Positions 6,601-13,150 of a stretch of 22,625 nt of DNA are shown one piece after another. Below the pieces are notes generated by a model. The model saw only the letters and a list, made by a program, of their open reading frames with translations, made no database searches and had not been told where the DNA came from. This DNA comes from a virus. Location: positions 1 to 22,625 of IMG/VR virus record IMGVR_UViG_3300020195_000170. One strand, given 5' to 3'. The translations under genes were made by a program, and so were the position numbers. Position 1 is the first letter of the stretch; the number at the start of each line of letters is the position of its first letter.

Positions 6601-7353
6601 GAGACGTGGCCCCTGGCGGCGGCTCGAAGCGGCGTATGGCGTGCCGTTCTTGTATTCGAGAAGCGCTGCGTGGACGTTCGCAATCTCGGCCGCCGTGAAT
6701 GCCGACGACTTCTGAGCGATGCCGAGGCTTGCGAGGAGACCTTGCATCGGCAGGGTGCCGGCTGCGTCGGTTGCACCGATGCGGATCTCGCTGCTGCTCA
6801 GGTTCACGCCGGCCGCGCTCAGCGTGCCCGAGGTGCCCGCTTGCTGGACACCGTCGATCCAAAGGCGGGCGCTACCGCTGGCCGTTACCGTCCCGATCCC
6901 CGTGTGGATCGTGCTGTCGCCGACGACGAACCCGGCGTTGCTAAACGCCAGGCCGACGCCGGCTTCGCCTGCGAAGAGGAGCTCGTTCGTCGAGGCGTTG
7001 TAGAAGAGAATGCAGCCGGCGCCCCCGGCTCCGATCTGCGCAATGACACCATGCGTGCCCGAGAACGCGTACCCGGACGGCACCATGAACAAACACGCCA
7101 TGAGCGTGTTCGAAACTGCTGCCGACGGGCCGGCGCCCGCCACCGTCATCCAGTCGGGGTTCGCGACTCCCGATGGGTTGAACGAGTACGCGAGCGCCGC
7201 GGACGGCAGCGTGGTGAAGTCGAGGACCGGCTGATTGTTCGCCGTCGCCTGCGCGAGATCCGCAACGTGCTGGAGGTCCGAAAAGGCGGAAACGCTGCCG
7301 CTTCCGCCGTACCAGCGCTTGAGGCCGGTCCCTAGCGCGTTACCGAAGTGCAT
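3643..7353 (-). CDS. giant LamG-domain fibre protein with 22-residue repeat array
   Basis: 1236 residues, ATG at 7353. Residues about 30-235 form a LamG/concanavalin-like sandwich (ARLWIDGVQQAGTSGTLSAA, IRIGATDAAGTLPMQGLLAS). A Pro/Arg linker (about 236-300) holds two copies, 30 residues apart, of a GPR-x-A-x-x-x-IR motif. A second LamG-like domain lies at about 305-510 (VWHRFVVELRSDNTVSLYID, GGFWGSLCSVGIAYRSSDF). Residues 525-1105 are about 26 degenerate 21-23-residue repeats, consensus AEERaxxltSLASYtaxLp. Residues 1135-1236 resemble an Ig-like phage domain (EILYVGAVNVIDFEFRDNF, YTYGVDANVTKLGQGMYRA). LamG domains suggest glycan binding, so this is probably a long fibre or adhesin, or an exposed virion protein. 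The repeats may form a beta-solenoid or filament. No signal peptide or catalytic motif seen. Confidence 0.75.
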   Translation of the reverse strand: MHFGNALGTGLKRWYGGSGSVSAFSDLQHVADLAQATANNQPVLDFTTLPSAALAYSFNPSGVANPDWMTVAGAGPSAAVSNTLMACLFMVPSGYAFSGTHGVIAQIGAGGAGCILFYNASTNELLFAGEAGVGLAFSNAGFVVGDSTIHTGIGTVTASGSARLWIDGVQQAGTSGTLSAAGVNLSSSEIRIGATDAAGTLPMQGLLASLGIAQKSSAFTAAEIANVHAALLEYKNGTPYAASSRRQGPRLAKQLIRRLRTFKPAADPPPPYVLRNKGPRFARPFIRPKAYAQAPVAGALADVYGADLAYWWFEDFNGATWGDDVGTNDLTVGASAPSAGTTPALRVALDFDSSTLDTASSGTGETVPVGTVAAQYCGDFKFTSTGSLQPILRIKDGIDQRILQFGIDSADQFTVTDDLGAGFFSGVLTADVWHRFVVELRSDNTVSLYIDEAFVASDNIHFNTASLLAATDRFTIGGFWGSLCSVGIAYRSSDFTVDSVAIAASTALETYVHSSLITVTFDGMSTESRGFGITSIASYAASPPAGSVEQSSAALTSLASYTAAPSVGGAEQRTYAPTSLTSYAIAVPGAGTSEEPRAVTLLASYTSSLAMGRADEADFAATSTGLYTAVVPFANEEQRGFALGSLATYAIVLPAAEAAERWASIVVTPGAVTASLAIASTEERAAPLTSLASYILLASTPAAEERGLSLSALSLYTTALPAPRGEEAWTSVAASPGPVTIAFSGTPLEERASSVAVLASYTASLATSLAEQRSMSLTSLATYGVTFPPPSAEERWFGATAVTSLSVLLGCAATESQARSVTSLATYTASLAGVGSTELVPPAQSLSTSVSLLPAGTTSEASGYVTVAPGTVTSALARAIAEEAGYAVLVGTGGALQSVAFSIGGAAEAARSIALVASYQASMPVAPTSEAAAYFITLTSYVALLSPTNSEARAAAITTLASYAAALPSARAEERAAELAATASYVANFARSGSEEQSLPSSSTSSYTAAMASPAAEATGYTLAASASTTSFLSTAGAEERARAVASLATYAVSLACASAEQATTSVALGNYITVALGVASSESRGYELVVIGGGSVEATIRWSARPATFFVVTFKAATAIASAQRIATRITFTMSTEILYVGAVNVIDFEFRDNFTRELVDPDTASILTQLQGSSASTSYTYGVDANVTKLGQGMYRAKIKCTAAGTWDFVIVSPGPTAEGTAPGSFVVKALPFT
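4039..5781 (-). repeat. array of ~26 degenerate 22-codon repeats
   Basis: Residues 525-1105 of the giant protein break by eye into about 26 units of 21-23 residues. Each starts with a Glu pair (SEER, AEQR, TEER), has a hydrophobic SLASY-like core about 9-14 residues on, and ends with Leu-Pro/Ala small residues. Units such as AEERARAVASLATYAVSLAC and SEARAAAITTLASYAAALPS show the pattern best. Units near 7, 10, 16 and 17 have a TPGAVT/APGTVT variant in place of SLASY. DNA copies are not identical, so the array is old or diversified. Confidence 0.75.
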
Positions 7354-7367
7354 GGGTCATCACCCGA

Positions 7368-7922
7368 TCAGTTGATCGATTCGACCCGATACTGTTCGAG
7401 CGTCATCGAACCCGTCGCGACCGTCTGAGTGAAAAAGAGATCGAGCGCCTGCGCAGCCGAACTGTCGAACCCAGTCCCGACGGTGGGCGCGCCGACCGGA
7501 GCGATGAGCGTGCCGTTGCTGCCCGCGGCGTTGGCTGCCGATGCGATCACCGCTTCCGACTGGAAGCGGGCGAAGCCCATGAGGTTCGCGGTCGTGGTTT
7601 GACCTTCCGCGCGGCAAGCGAGTTCGATCACCAGCCACCAAGGAACGTTCGTCTTGGCGACGATGTTGAGGTTGAGCGCGCCGGTATCGAACGCGACGAC
7701 AGCGCCGAGTCGGACGTCGAAGCGCGCGGTTCCGGGAGTCGTCACGACGCAGGAAATCCGTCCTTGCGCCACGACCCGGATCATCCTCCCAGGACTGAAG
7801 AATCCATTAGGGAGAGTGATCTTCGCCGCAGTCGGGATGCACGAAGCCGCGGTGCCCGCAGTGTTCGCGGTGCCCGCGACCTTCGCAGTGACGAGCGTTT
7901 CTTGCCAGGTGTATTGGCTCAT
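7368..7922 (-). CDS. conserved phage structural protein (QYTWQETL family), unknown role
   Basis: 184 residues, ATG at 7922 with an AAGGAAG ribosome-binding site 5 nt upstream. The sequence fits a pattern I recall from many tailed-phage genomes: TWQETLVTAKVAGTANTAGT at the start, then a cluster with ITLPNGFFSPGRMIRVVAQG and RISCVVTTPGTARFDVRLG. A later AKTNVPWWLVIELACRAEGQ follows, and the end has GTGFDSSAAQALDLFFTQTV and YRVESIN. These strands predict a jelly-roll or tube-like sandwich. The family has no established function that I know; its members are usually annotated as hypothetical or structural proteins. With no enzymatic motifs and a location among fibre genes, a decoration or fibre-base subunit is likely. 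The giant protein gene starts 14 nt downstream. Confidence 0.65.
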   Translation of the reverse strand: MSQYTWQETLVTAKVAGTANTAGTAASCIPTAAKITLPNGFFSPGRMIRVVAQGRISCVVTTPGTARFDVRLGAVVAFDTGALNLNIVAKTNVPWWLVIELACRAEGQTTTANLMGFARFQSEAVIASAANAAGSNGTLIAPVGAPTVGTGFDSSAAQALDLFFTQTVATGSMTLEQYRVESIN

Positions 7923-7953
7923 GAGTCTTCCTTGGGCGCACGACTACGCCGTC

Positions 7954-8015
7954 GTCCGCGCGGACGCCGTGTGATCGATTGGTGGGTTTGGGCGGACGTG
8001 TGCGTCGCGTCCGCG
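7954..8015. other. palindrome and stem-loop sharing GTCCGC/GCGGAC
   Basis: A perfect 12-bp palindrome GTCCGCGCGGAC (7954-7965) is followed by a 7-bp stem-loop GCGGACG/CGTCCGC with a 9-nt loop (7993-8015). The same GCGGAC/GTCCGC arms appear in both, so alternative long-range pairing is possible. They lie in the gap before the 184-residue structural protein gene. No T-tract is present; a role in mRNA folding or as a protein-binding site is a guess. Confidence 0.4.
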
Positions 8016-8071
8016 GTGGGACGCTGGAGATTTCGAGGCGCGGCGTTTCAGCGCGCGTCGCGCGTCTGCGC

Positions 8072-8122
8072 TCAGTTGGTCGTGATCGTGAAAGACCCGG
8101 GATTCAGTGTCGTGTCAGCCAT
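8072..8122 (-). CDS. possible 16-residue microprotein
   Basis: ATG at 8122, 10 nt after the preceding stop, with a good Shine-Dalgarno (GAGAGG, 6 nt spacing), encodes MADTTLNPGSFTITTN and stops at TGA 8074-8072. The product is short, beta-prone and unlike shadow translation. It could be a genuine microprotein, the remnant of a larger decayed beta-domain gene, or a leader coupling the two structural genes. Nothing else in the 149-nt gap after it looks coding. Confidence 0.4.
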   Translation of the reverse strand: MADTTLNPGSFTITTN

Positions 8123-8132
8123 GCGCTACCTC

Positions 8133-8981
8133 TCAGAGCTTCGCGATGCCGGCCGCAGCCCACGTCAGCGCGATGCTGCCGCCGTTCGGAATGACGGGGA
8201 GGTTGTTGCTCGTCGTCGGTCCCTCGGCCGTGTGGCCGGCGGCGATCGCGAAGCTGAGCGTACTGACCGTCAGCGACCGAGCGCCGGCGGCGGCCGACCC
8301 GGAGAGCGTCGCGCTCTTGCCGTTCGAGAACGTGAGGACCGTGCCCGAGGGCAGAGCCCCGGCGAGCGGCTCGACCCATACGGTGGTCGCGCTAGCGGCC
8401 GCGTCGGCCGAGACCGTCACGGAGGTGCGCCCGTCGTGCCAGATGAGCAGGCGATCCGTCGCCGTCGCCCCGGTGTCTCGAAAGATGAAAGCACCGATGA
8501 CCTGCGCGCCGCTGACGCCGGTGAAGGTCACATCGTCCGCGTCGAGCACGCCGAGGGCAAGCGTCGGCGTGGTCAGCGTCTGCGCGGTGCCGAGCTGCCC
8601 CGCGTCGAGATCCTGTCGGTTGACGGCGAGGGTGAGATTGAGCGCGTAGCCGCCGCTTGTGTACGCCGCGCTGCCCTGGACAGCGAGTCCGTCGACGAGC
8701 GTATTCAGCGAAAAGTCGTTCGCAGTGGCGCCGGTGACCTTGCCGATCTGGTTCGCCGCGAGGTTGCCGACGACGTTGCCGATGACGACGATCTCGCCGT
8801 TCGTGAAGCCGTGCGCCGTCGCCGTGTAGACGATCGGGTTCGCGTTCGTCGCGTTGGTGACCACCTTCAGCGCGGTGTCCGCCACCGCCGTCATCAAGAG
8901 GCACTTGATGGTGTCGGTGTTCCAGTCCGTTCCCTTGTCGGCGAAGTTCTCGAGGCCCTTCGGAAAGATCTTCGTACTCAT
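8133..8981 (-). CDS. phage structural protein with DW..DTIK N-terminus
   Basis: 282 residues, ATG at 8981 with a strong GGAGGG site 9 nt upstream. Residues 1-33 (FPKGLENFADKGTDWNTDTI, KCLLM) match a recurring phage pattern, 'f..g...f..g.idW..Dt.k..L', in tail-associated proteins of unknown function. Residues about 47-110 contain YTATAHGFTNGEIVVIGNVV and GKVTGATANDFSLNTL, a small beta module that recurs in phage fibre and decoration proteins. The end is another beta domain with TVWVEPLAGALPSGTVLTFS and a Gly-rich finish. Two or three stacked beta modules with no catalytic motif suggest a passive fibre or decoration part. It is flanked on both sides by hairpin-bearing gaps, so it may form its own expression segment. 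Confidence 0.6.
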   Translation of the reverse strand: MSTKIFPKGLENFADKGTDWNTDTIKCLLMTAVADTALKVVTNATNANPIVYTATAHGFTNGEIVVIGNVVGNLAANQIGKVTGATANDFSLNTLVDGLAVQGSAAYTSGGYALNLTLAVNRQDLDAGQLGTAQTLTTPTLALGVLDADDVTFTGVSGAQVIGAFIFRDTGATATDRLLIWHDGRTSVTVSADAAASATTVWVEPLAGALPSGTVLTFSNGKSATLSGSAAAGARSLTVSTLSFAIAAGHTAEGPTTSNNLPVIPNGGSIALTWAAAGIAKL

Positions 8982-8995
8982 GGCAGTGCCCTCCG

Positions 8996-9090
8996 CGCCC
9001 GACCGAGGGGCGACGATCGATGCGTGAAGCGAGCGGCGGGAACGCGCGCGCGCGGGTGATGTAAAGTCGGTGGCGGCGCAGTTCAGCGCC
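8996..9090. other. hairpins in the 8982-9096 intergenic gap
   Basis: This 115-nt gap holds two inverted repeats: CGCCC/GGGCG with a 7-nt loop (8996-9012), and GGCGC/GCGCC with a 6-nt loop (9075-9090). A run of alternating GC lies between them near 9041-9056. There is no coding frame with a plausible ribosome-binding site and no T-tract. Likely a transcript spacer; its regulatory role is unproven. Confidence 0.35.
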
Positions 9091-9096
9091 GGCGGC

Positions 9097-9558
9097 TCAC
9101 TCGTATTCGACGGAGATCGTGAACGTCCCGCTCGAGTCGTAGGTGAACGTCGAGTCGGTCGATGACGTGCTCCAGAAGAGCCCGGTAGCGAACGCGCGCG
9201 GACGATCGAGCGTCAGCGTGAAGCGGTCGCCGGCGAGGACCTTGAACGGAAAGAAGATCTCGCCGGTGGAGCCGTTCGACGGCCGCGCGAGCGCGTTGAA
9301 GAAGAAGATGTACTTCGTCGAGCCGGACGTGTTCCGGCCTTCGATGCGGTAGACCTTGCCGGCGCCCGACTTCACCAGCTTCTCGGCGGCCTGCGCGCCG
9401 GTGTCCGACCAGACCGTGTTCGTCGACTGAACGTTGACGAGCAGGCGTCCGGACGCGTCGCATTGCGATTCGCACGTCTGGCCATTCGTGAGGGCCGGTG
9501 TGATCGTGTTGTAACGATTCAACCCGATGAACTTAAAGACCGTGTCGAGCCAGGCCAT
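9097..9558 (-). CDS. small beta-rich phage structural protein, unknown
   Basis: 153 residues, ATG at 9558 with GGAGC upstream, 12 nt after the fibre B stop. No named family recognised. The N-terminus has a hydrophobic helix (AWLDTVFKFIGLNRYN). Then come LTNGQTCESQCDASGRLLVN, a strand GKVYRIEGRNTSGSTKYIFF, and IFFPFKVLAGDRFTLTLDRP, ending in a Ser/Thr-rich strand pair (STSSTDSTFTYDSSGTFTIS). The pattern from residue 60 (vyri.g.N.sgstkYi.ff, 'vPf.v.ag....'), a central jelly-roll-like fold, is common in phage decoration or tail proteins that package a small beta sandwich. Its role could be a fibre accessory or a head/tail decoration protein. It is followed by the 115-nt hairpin-containing gap. 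Confidence 0.55.
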   Translation of the reverse strand: MAWLDTVFKFIGLNRYNTITPALTNGQTCESQCDASGRLLVNVQSTNTVWSDTGAQAAEKLVKSGAGKVYRIEGRNTSGSTKYIFFFNALARPSNGSTGEIFFPFKVLAGDRFTLTLDRPRAFATGLFWSTSSTDSTFTYDSSGTFTISVEYE

Positions 9559-9570
9559 GGGGAGCTCCGA

Positions 9571-10461
9571 TCAGGGGCGCACGAGGAGCGCCACGACGTT
9601 CATGTTGGCGATCGAGACGGTCGCGCCCCCGCTCGCGCCTTCCGTCTTCTGCTGAAGCACGAAGGTGTGAACTCCGTCCGCAACCGCCGTGTAGTAGGTG
9701 CCGAAGGGCCGCGGTACGTACTCGGTGAGCGCGCTGGCCTTGGTCTTCATCTCGCTTTGCGCAACCACGGCGGTCGAGGCGTCCGGCTTCGTGACGAGCC
9801 ATTGAGTGAAGTGCTGCGCCGGCGTGAGGTCCTGCTGGTAGCCGAACGCCTGGCCGAAGATGAGCGCGCGGTCACCAGCCACCATCGTGAACGCGACAGC
9901 GATGCTCCCCACGGTGACATACGACGTCGAGGTCGTGGAGTACGGGCCGGCAGCCGACGACGTGTACAGATCGACGAGGCCGTTCGCGACGCTGGCACCG
10001 AGGATCTTCGAACCGCCGCCGGCGGCCGCGAGCCTCGAGGTCGGCAGGCGCGCGTCGGCGTCGAGCTGCGGGAGACCGTAGGCGACGTTGAGCGTGGCGA
10101 GCGCTTCCCACTCCCAACGTCCAGCGCCGCCCCCTACCGAGGTGGGCGTGATGACGAAGGGTTCTCGCGCGGTCGCCGTCGACGCCCCTCGGTACACGTA
10201 GAGGCCGATGCCGTCGACGATGCATACGCCCGACGTCAAGTCGGTCAGCGCTCGGAGCTGGGCGATCGATTCGACGTTGCGAAGTCGACGCGCGCCGTTG
10301 CCGGACGGATCGATGTAGTCGAGCCGGGCCTTGATCCATGCCGTTCGATCGGCGGCGTTCTGAAATGGTGTTTCGACGCTCGCAGACGTGCGTGATTCGC
10401 CTCCCAGCGGCGCCGTCTGCGTCGGGAAGTTCGTCGTGTCGCCGACAAGGTTCTTGGGCAT
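9571..10461 (-). CDS. tail fibre-like protein B (paralogue of preceding gene)
   Basis: 296 residues. The ATG at 10461, 1 nt after the preceding stop, is chosen because MPKNL aligns with MPVNL of the upstream paralogue; an ORF start 20 codons earlier lies inside that gene. The shared N-terminal module runs to about residue 115 (NFPTQTAPLGG, SASVETPFQNAADRTAWIKA, LRALTDLTSG, GLYVYRGASTA, AGRWEWEAL). It is followed by a linker (GLPQLDADARLPTSRLA), which resembles the 'G.p.Ld..g.vP...l' motif found before fibre tips. The C-terminal 150 residues are a beta-rich globular region (YSTTSTSYVTVGSIAVAFTM, ALIFGQAFGYQQDL, YTAVADGVHTFVLQQK) with the pattern of small jelly-roll tip domains. Receptor binding is inferred. 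Confidence 0.6.
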   Translation of the reverse strand: MPKNLVGDTTNFPTQTAPLGGESRTSASVETPFQNAADRTAWIKARLDYIDPSGNGARRLRNVESIAQLRALTDLTSGVCIVDGIGLYVYRGASTATAREPFVITPTSVGGGAGRWEWEALATLNVAYGLPQLDADARLPTSRLAAAGGGSKILGASVANGLVDLYTSSAAGPYSTTSTSYVTVGSIAVAFTMVAGDRALIFGQAFGYQQDLTPAQHFTQWLVTKPDASTAVVAQSEMKTKASALTEYVPRPFGTYYTAVADGVHTFVLQQKTEGASGGATVSIANMNVVALLVRP

Positions 10462-10462
10462 G

Positions 10463-11365
10463 TCAACCGCCTCGCGAGTCGTAGACGGTGAGGTCGACGT
10501 CGACCCATTTCCAGACATCACCGAGGACGGCGTTGGCGCCGCCTGCTGCGCCGATGATGAGCTCGTAGCTGCCCGCGGAATGGTCAGTCGGGCCGAGCCC
10601 CGAGTTGGGCGTCAGCGTGATGTCGTGCGCGGCGTTGTAGAGACCGGTGTTCGCGCTCGTGTCGAGCTGAACTCCGGTGTCCAGTGCCGAGTAGCCGCGT
10701 TCAACGCCGATGAACGTCACCAGCACAAGGCCGATGAACGGCATGTTCACGGGCAGCGTTCCGACGGACGCCGGAACCAGCCTCGCCTTCACGGCATTGA
10801 CCGAGACGTTGTCGGGGAGCGCGAGCGGCATCGAGAACCAGTGGCGATCGCTCGCACTCTTGAGCGCGATCTCGAAGGCTCCGAGGTTGCGCTTTCCGAT
10901 CGTGACCGCCGGCGACATCGGTACGCCCGCCGCGGCGGACGGAAGGAGCTCGAGGAGGTTCGTCCCGGAGACGTTGAGCATCTCCCCGTTGCAGAGGTGC
11001 CCCGGGCGAAAACGAATCGTCCGGGCGGTACGATGTGCGGTGGCGGTGAGCCAGCGCCCGTTGCTCGAAGACCGGTCCGTCGGACGAATGCAGAACGGTT
11101 CGACCGGAGGAGCCGAGCTCGTGTCGCTGAACGTGTAGAGCCCCTGGTCCACGACAACGCGCGTCTGCCCGGTCGCCATCCCCGCGGTCACAACCGCACG
11201 GAGAGCCGTGAAGTCGGCGACCGGAAGGATGCGGTTATAGAGGTGCCGCGTACGATTCGCGAGCGGCTGCAGCGCATCTCGGACGGACGCCGCGGAGCGC
11301 ACGTCGGTGCCGGATGGGCCGGTCGCAGTGTCGAACGAGTCGACGTCGGTGAGGTTTACGGGCAT
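10463..11365 (-). CDS. tail fibre-like protein A (paralogue of next gene)
   Basis: 300 residues, ATG at 11365 with AAGAG upstream. The first about 110 residues (NLTDVDSFDTATGP, SAASVRDALQPLANRTRHLY, then LRAVVTAGMA, GLYTFSDTSSAPPVEPF and NGRWL) align by eye with the start of the downstream gene product, so both carry the same module. This short 'aSV..al..lanRt..l' region is common at the start of phage fibre or fibre-adaptor proteins. The remaining 190 residues are beta-rich (LLELLPSAAAGVPMSPAVTI, FIGLVLVTFIGVERGYSALD, YELIIGAAGGANAVLGDVWK) and are unlike the partner. It probably makes a receptor-facing or connecting trimer. No chaperone domain or collagen-type motif is seen. One nucleotide separates its stop from the next start. 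Confidence 0.6.
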   Translation of the reverse strand: MPVNLTDVDSFDTATGPSGTDVRSAASVRDALQPLANRTRHLYNRILPVADFTALRAVVTAGMATGQTRVVVDQGLYTFSDTSSAPPVEPFCIRPTDRSSSNGRWLTATAHRTARTIRFRPGHLCNGEMLNVSGTNLLELLPSAAAGVPMSPAVTIGKRNLGAFEIALKSASDRHWFSMPLALPDNVSVNAVKARLVPASVGTLPVNMPFIGLVLVTFIGVERGYSALDTGVQLDTSANTGLYNAAHDITLTPNSGLGPTDHSAGSYELIIGAAGGANAVLGDVWKWVDVDLTVYDSRGG

Positions 11366-11374
11366 GTCAGCTCT

Positions 11375-12037
11375 TCACGGGGAGATGTACGAAAAGTCGT
11401 CGTTCCAAAGCGAGTTCGGCTCGTCCCAGAGTCCGGGCGGTGCCGTGACGTCCCAGGTTTCGCCCGCCGCGAGGTGAAAAATCACGATGCGTCGGCACCG
11501 CGCGTGCGTCGGTTTCCACTTGCGGGCGATGAGCCGAAGGCGCGCGATGATTTCTGGCGGCGCAGCTTGCGCCCAGCTACCACCGTCTTCCCAAACGCCA
11601 GCGTCGTCCCAGAGCCCGTCGCTCTTCGAGATGTCGGTCCAGGGCAGCGGCGGGTAGACGATGAGGTCGAACTCCCACCATTGAAGGGAGCCGTCGTCGG
11701 CCTGGTCGTTGACCTGGAAGCTCGTGAACCCAGCGAGCTCGAGCGCCTCGGTCATCGCCGCTTTGGTGCCGGCCTTCTCCCACGTGCTCCACGCAGCCTT
11801 GATGCGAGCTCGAACGGACAGCGAGGTCTCGCGCCACGCGGGGTCGAGGTTGCGGTCCTCAAGGAGCCAGACGAGGGTGTCGACCGTCGCCGTGCTAGCG
11901 AAGCGTGCTTTGACGGCGGCTCGAGCGGTGGCACCGATCGCGTTCTTGATCGTGCCGGTCACGCGGTTCCAGAGCGTGCCGTTGGGCTTGCTGAGGAATC
12001 CCGGCGCGTCGTTGACCTGGTAGTCGTCGTAGTCCAC
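11375..12037 (-). CDS. tail protein I-like / gp48-like baseplate protein
   Basis: 220 residues, GTG start at 12037, 3 nt after the J-like stop. Position after J is that of P2 gpI or Mu gp48, which links the wedge to tail fibres. The N-terminal half is helical with WLLEDRNLDPAWRETSLSVR and RIKAAWSTWEKAGTKAAMTE, resembling the 'L..l....d....l....R...i..a...hr..GT..al..a' core of tail protein I. It is followed by LELAGFTSFQV and a strand-rich, Trp-rich half: WWEFDLIVYPPLPW, repeated GLWDD/GVWEDGGSW motifs, KWKPTHARCRRIVIFH, then GLWDEPNSLWNDDF. The WDxxxxW-type repeats and 'KP.h..c' segment recur in gpI-like proteins of environmental phages. Eleven nucleotides... more precisely a 9-nt gap... separate it from the first fibre gene. 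Call is moderately secure. Confidence 0.7.
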   Translation of the reverse strand: MDYDDYQVNDAPGFLSKPNGTLWNRVTGTIKNAIGATARAAVKARFASTATVDTLVWLLEDRNLDPAWRETSLSVRARIKAAWSTWEKAGTKAAMTEALELAGFTSFQVNDQADDGSLQWWEFDLIVYPPLPWTDISKSDGLWDDAGVWEDGGSWAQAAPPEIIARLRLIARKWKPTHARCRRIVIFHLAAGETWDVTAPPGLWDEPNSLWNDDFSYISP

Positions 12038-12040
12038 GAG

Positions 12041-13150
12041 CTACCCCGTCACGAGCGCGTACGAGGGAAGCCACACGTCCGTCTGTCCAATTTGGACATC
12101 GAGGAGCGGCGTCGTGAGATCGAGGTCGTCGACGTTGTCGACGAGCAGCGCGCGGATCACTTTCTCGCGGGAGACCTTCGCGCCGAGCGGGAGCTTGCGC
12201 TGAAAGGCGTTCACCGACGCTTGCACGGCGGCGAGCGTCGCCGCGGGGTCACGCCCCGGAGTGACGAAGACGGTGCCAGCCAGGGGCTGCACGAACGGAT
12301 TCGCGTTCAGAACGAGGACGTCAGGGACGCCGATCGGTCGCTTCTGAAGAATAATGGACGTAGCCGCTGCGAGGGCAGCGAGCGAAACCGGGCCGGAATC
12401 GCCACGGAGCACGACGCGCACCGCTCCCCCGCCAGGTGAGAAGACGAGGGCGTCGGTGATCTCGGCCGAGGAGCTCGTCGCGCGGTACCGGTAAGCCCCG
12501 TCGTCGGAGCCGCTCCCGATCATCGACCACTTGTCTAGGCATCGTTGAGCGAGCCGTTCGCTCGTCTCGACGTCGGTCCCCTGCTGGCTGATCCAGGTGC
12601 CGGTTTCCTGCGCCGGGTTGCTGACCTTCAGGCCCGGCTGCGGCGTGAGGATCTCGACGAGCTCGCCGGGGCCGACGTTCCATTCGCCACCTGCGGTCTC
12701 GGCCTGGAAGGTCAGGGGCAGCGAGCCGTTGAGCGGGATCGATCCGCCCGTGACGTTGAAGTAGCGGAGCGTCTTGTTCGCGTTGGCGATGTAGAACGTT
12801 CCCGGGTTGATCGTGACCGGCCCGATGCCGGCGGTATCGGCAATCTCGGCGCGGCCCTGCGTGAACACCGCGCCCTTGCGCACCTCGGCGAAGACGTTAT
12901 CCGCGCAGAGGTCGACCCACGAGTCACCGACCTCGACGGCGAGCTTGATGAAGCCGCCCTTCGCCACCTTCTGGATCAGGGTCGCCAGGTCGACGTGGAG
13001 ATCCGACTCGGTCTCCACCGTGTGCCGCATGAACGACGTCGTCTGCCACGACGCGACGGGGAATCCGGCCAGACGCAGGAGACCAGCGAACTTGTCGATG
13101 ACCTGATCCTTCGTCGGGATCGTCAGGAGGTCGGCGAGGGAAACGGTCAT
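12041..13150 (-). CDS. baseplate J-like protein (wedge)
   Basis: 369 residues from the ATG at 13150, which overlaps the W-like stop as ATGA. A longer frame upstream to 13450 exists, but its first 100 codons are Arg/Pro-rich shadow of the W-like gene. Features: an N-terminal helix region (IDKFAGLLRLAGFPVASW); a middle beta region (VTINPGTFYIANANKTLRYF, FQAETAGGEWNVGPGELVEI), where the 'A...G...NV..G.i' pattern is the Baseplate_J hallmark; then GTDVETSERLAQRCLDKWS, matching the 'GtD.Es.e.lR.R....w' signature. The C-terminal domain has SVNAFQRKLPLGAKVSREKV. It forms the wedge/arms around the hub. Length is usual for J proteins. The next gene starts with GTG 3 nt after its TAG. Confidence 0.85.
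   Translation of the reverse strand: MTVSLADLLTIPTKDQVIDKFAGLLRLAGFPVASWQTTSFMRHTVETESDLHVDLATLIQKVAKGGFIKLAVEVGDSWVDLCADNVFAEVRKGAVFTQGRAEIADTAGIGPVTINPGTFYIANANKTLRYFNVTGGSIPLNGSLPLTFQAETAGGEWNVGPGELVEILTPQPGLKVSNPAQETGTWISQQGTDVETSERLAQRCLDKWSMIGSGSDDGAYRYRATSSSAEITDALVFSPGGGAVRVVLRGDSGPVSLAALAAATSIILQKRPIGVPDVLVLNANPFVQPLAGTVFVTPGRDPAATLAAVQASVNAFQRKLPLGAKVSREKVIRALLVDNVDDLDLTTPLLDVQIGQTDVWLPSYALVTG

Noticed and set aside
7599-9059. 486-codon open frame on the plus strand
   Set aside because: Arg-rich shadow opposite three minus-strand genes and two intergenic gaps; no recognisable domain.
10388-12439. 683-codon open frame on the plus strand
   Set aside because: Composed mainly of Arg/Glu/Asp/Val runs and antisense to four well-supported tail genes (fibre-like and I/J-like); no motif or ribosome-binding site supports it.
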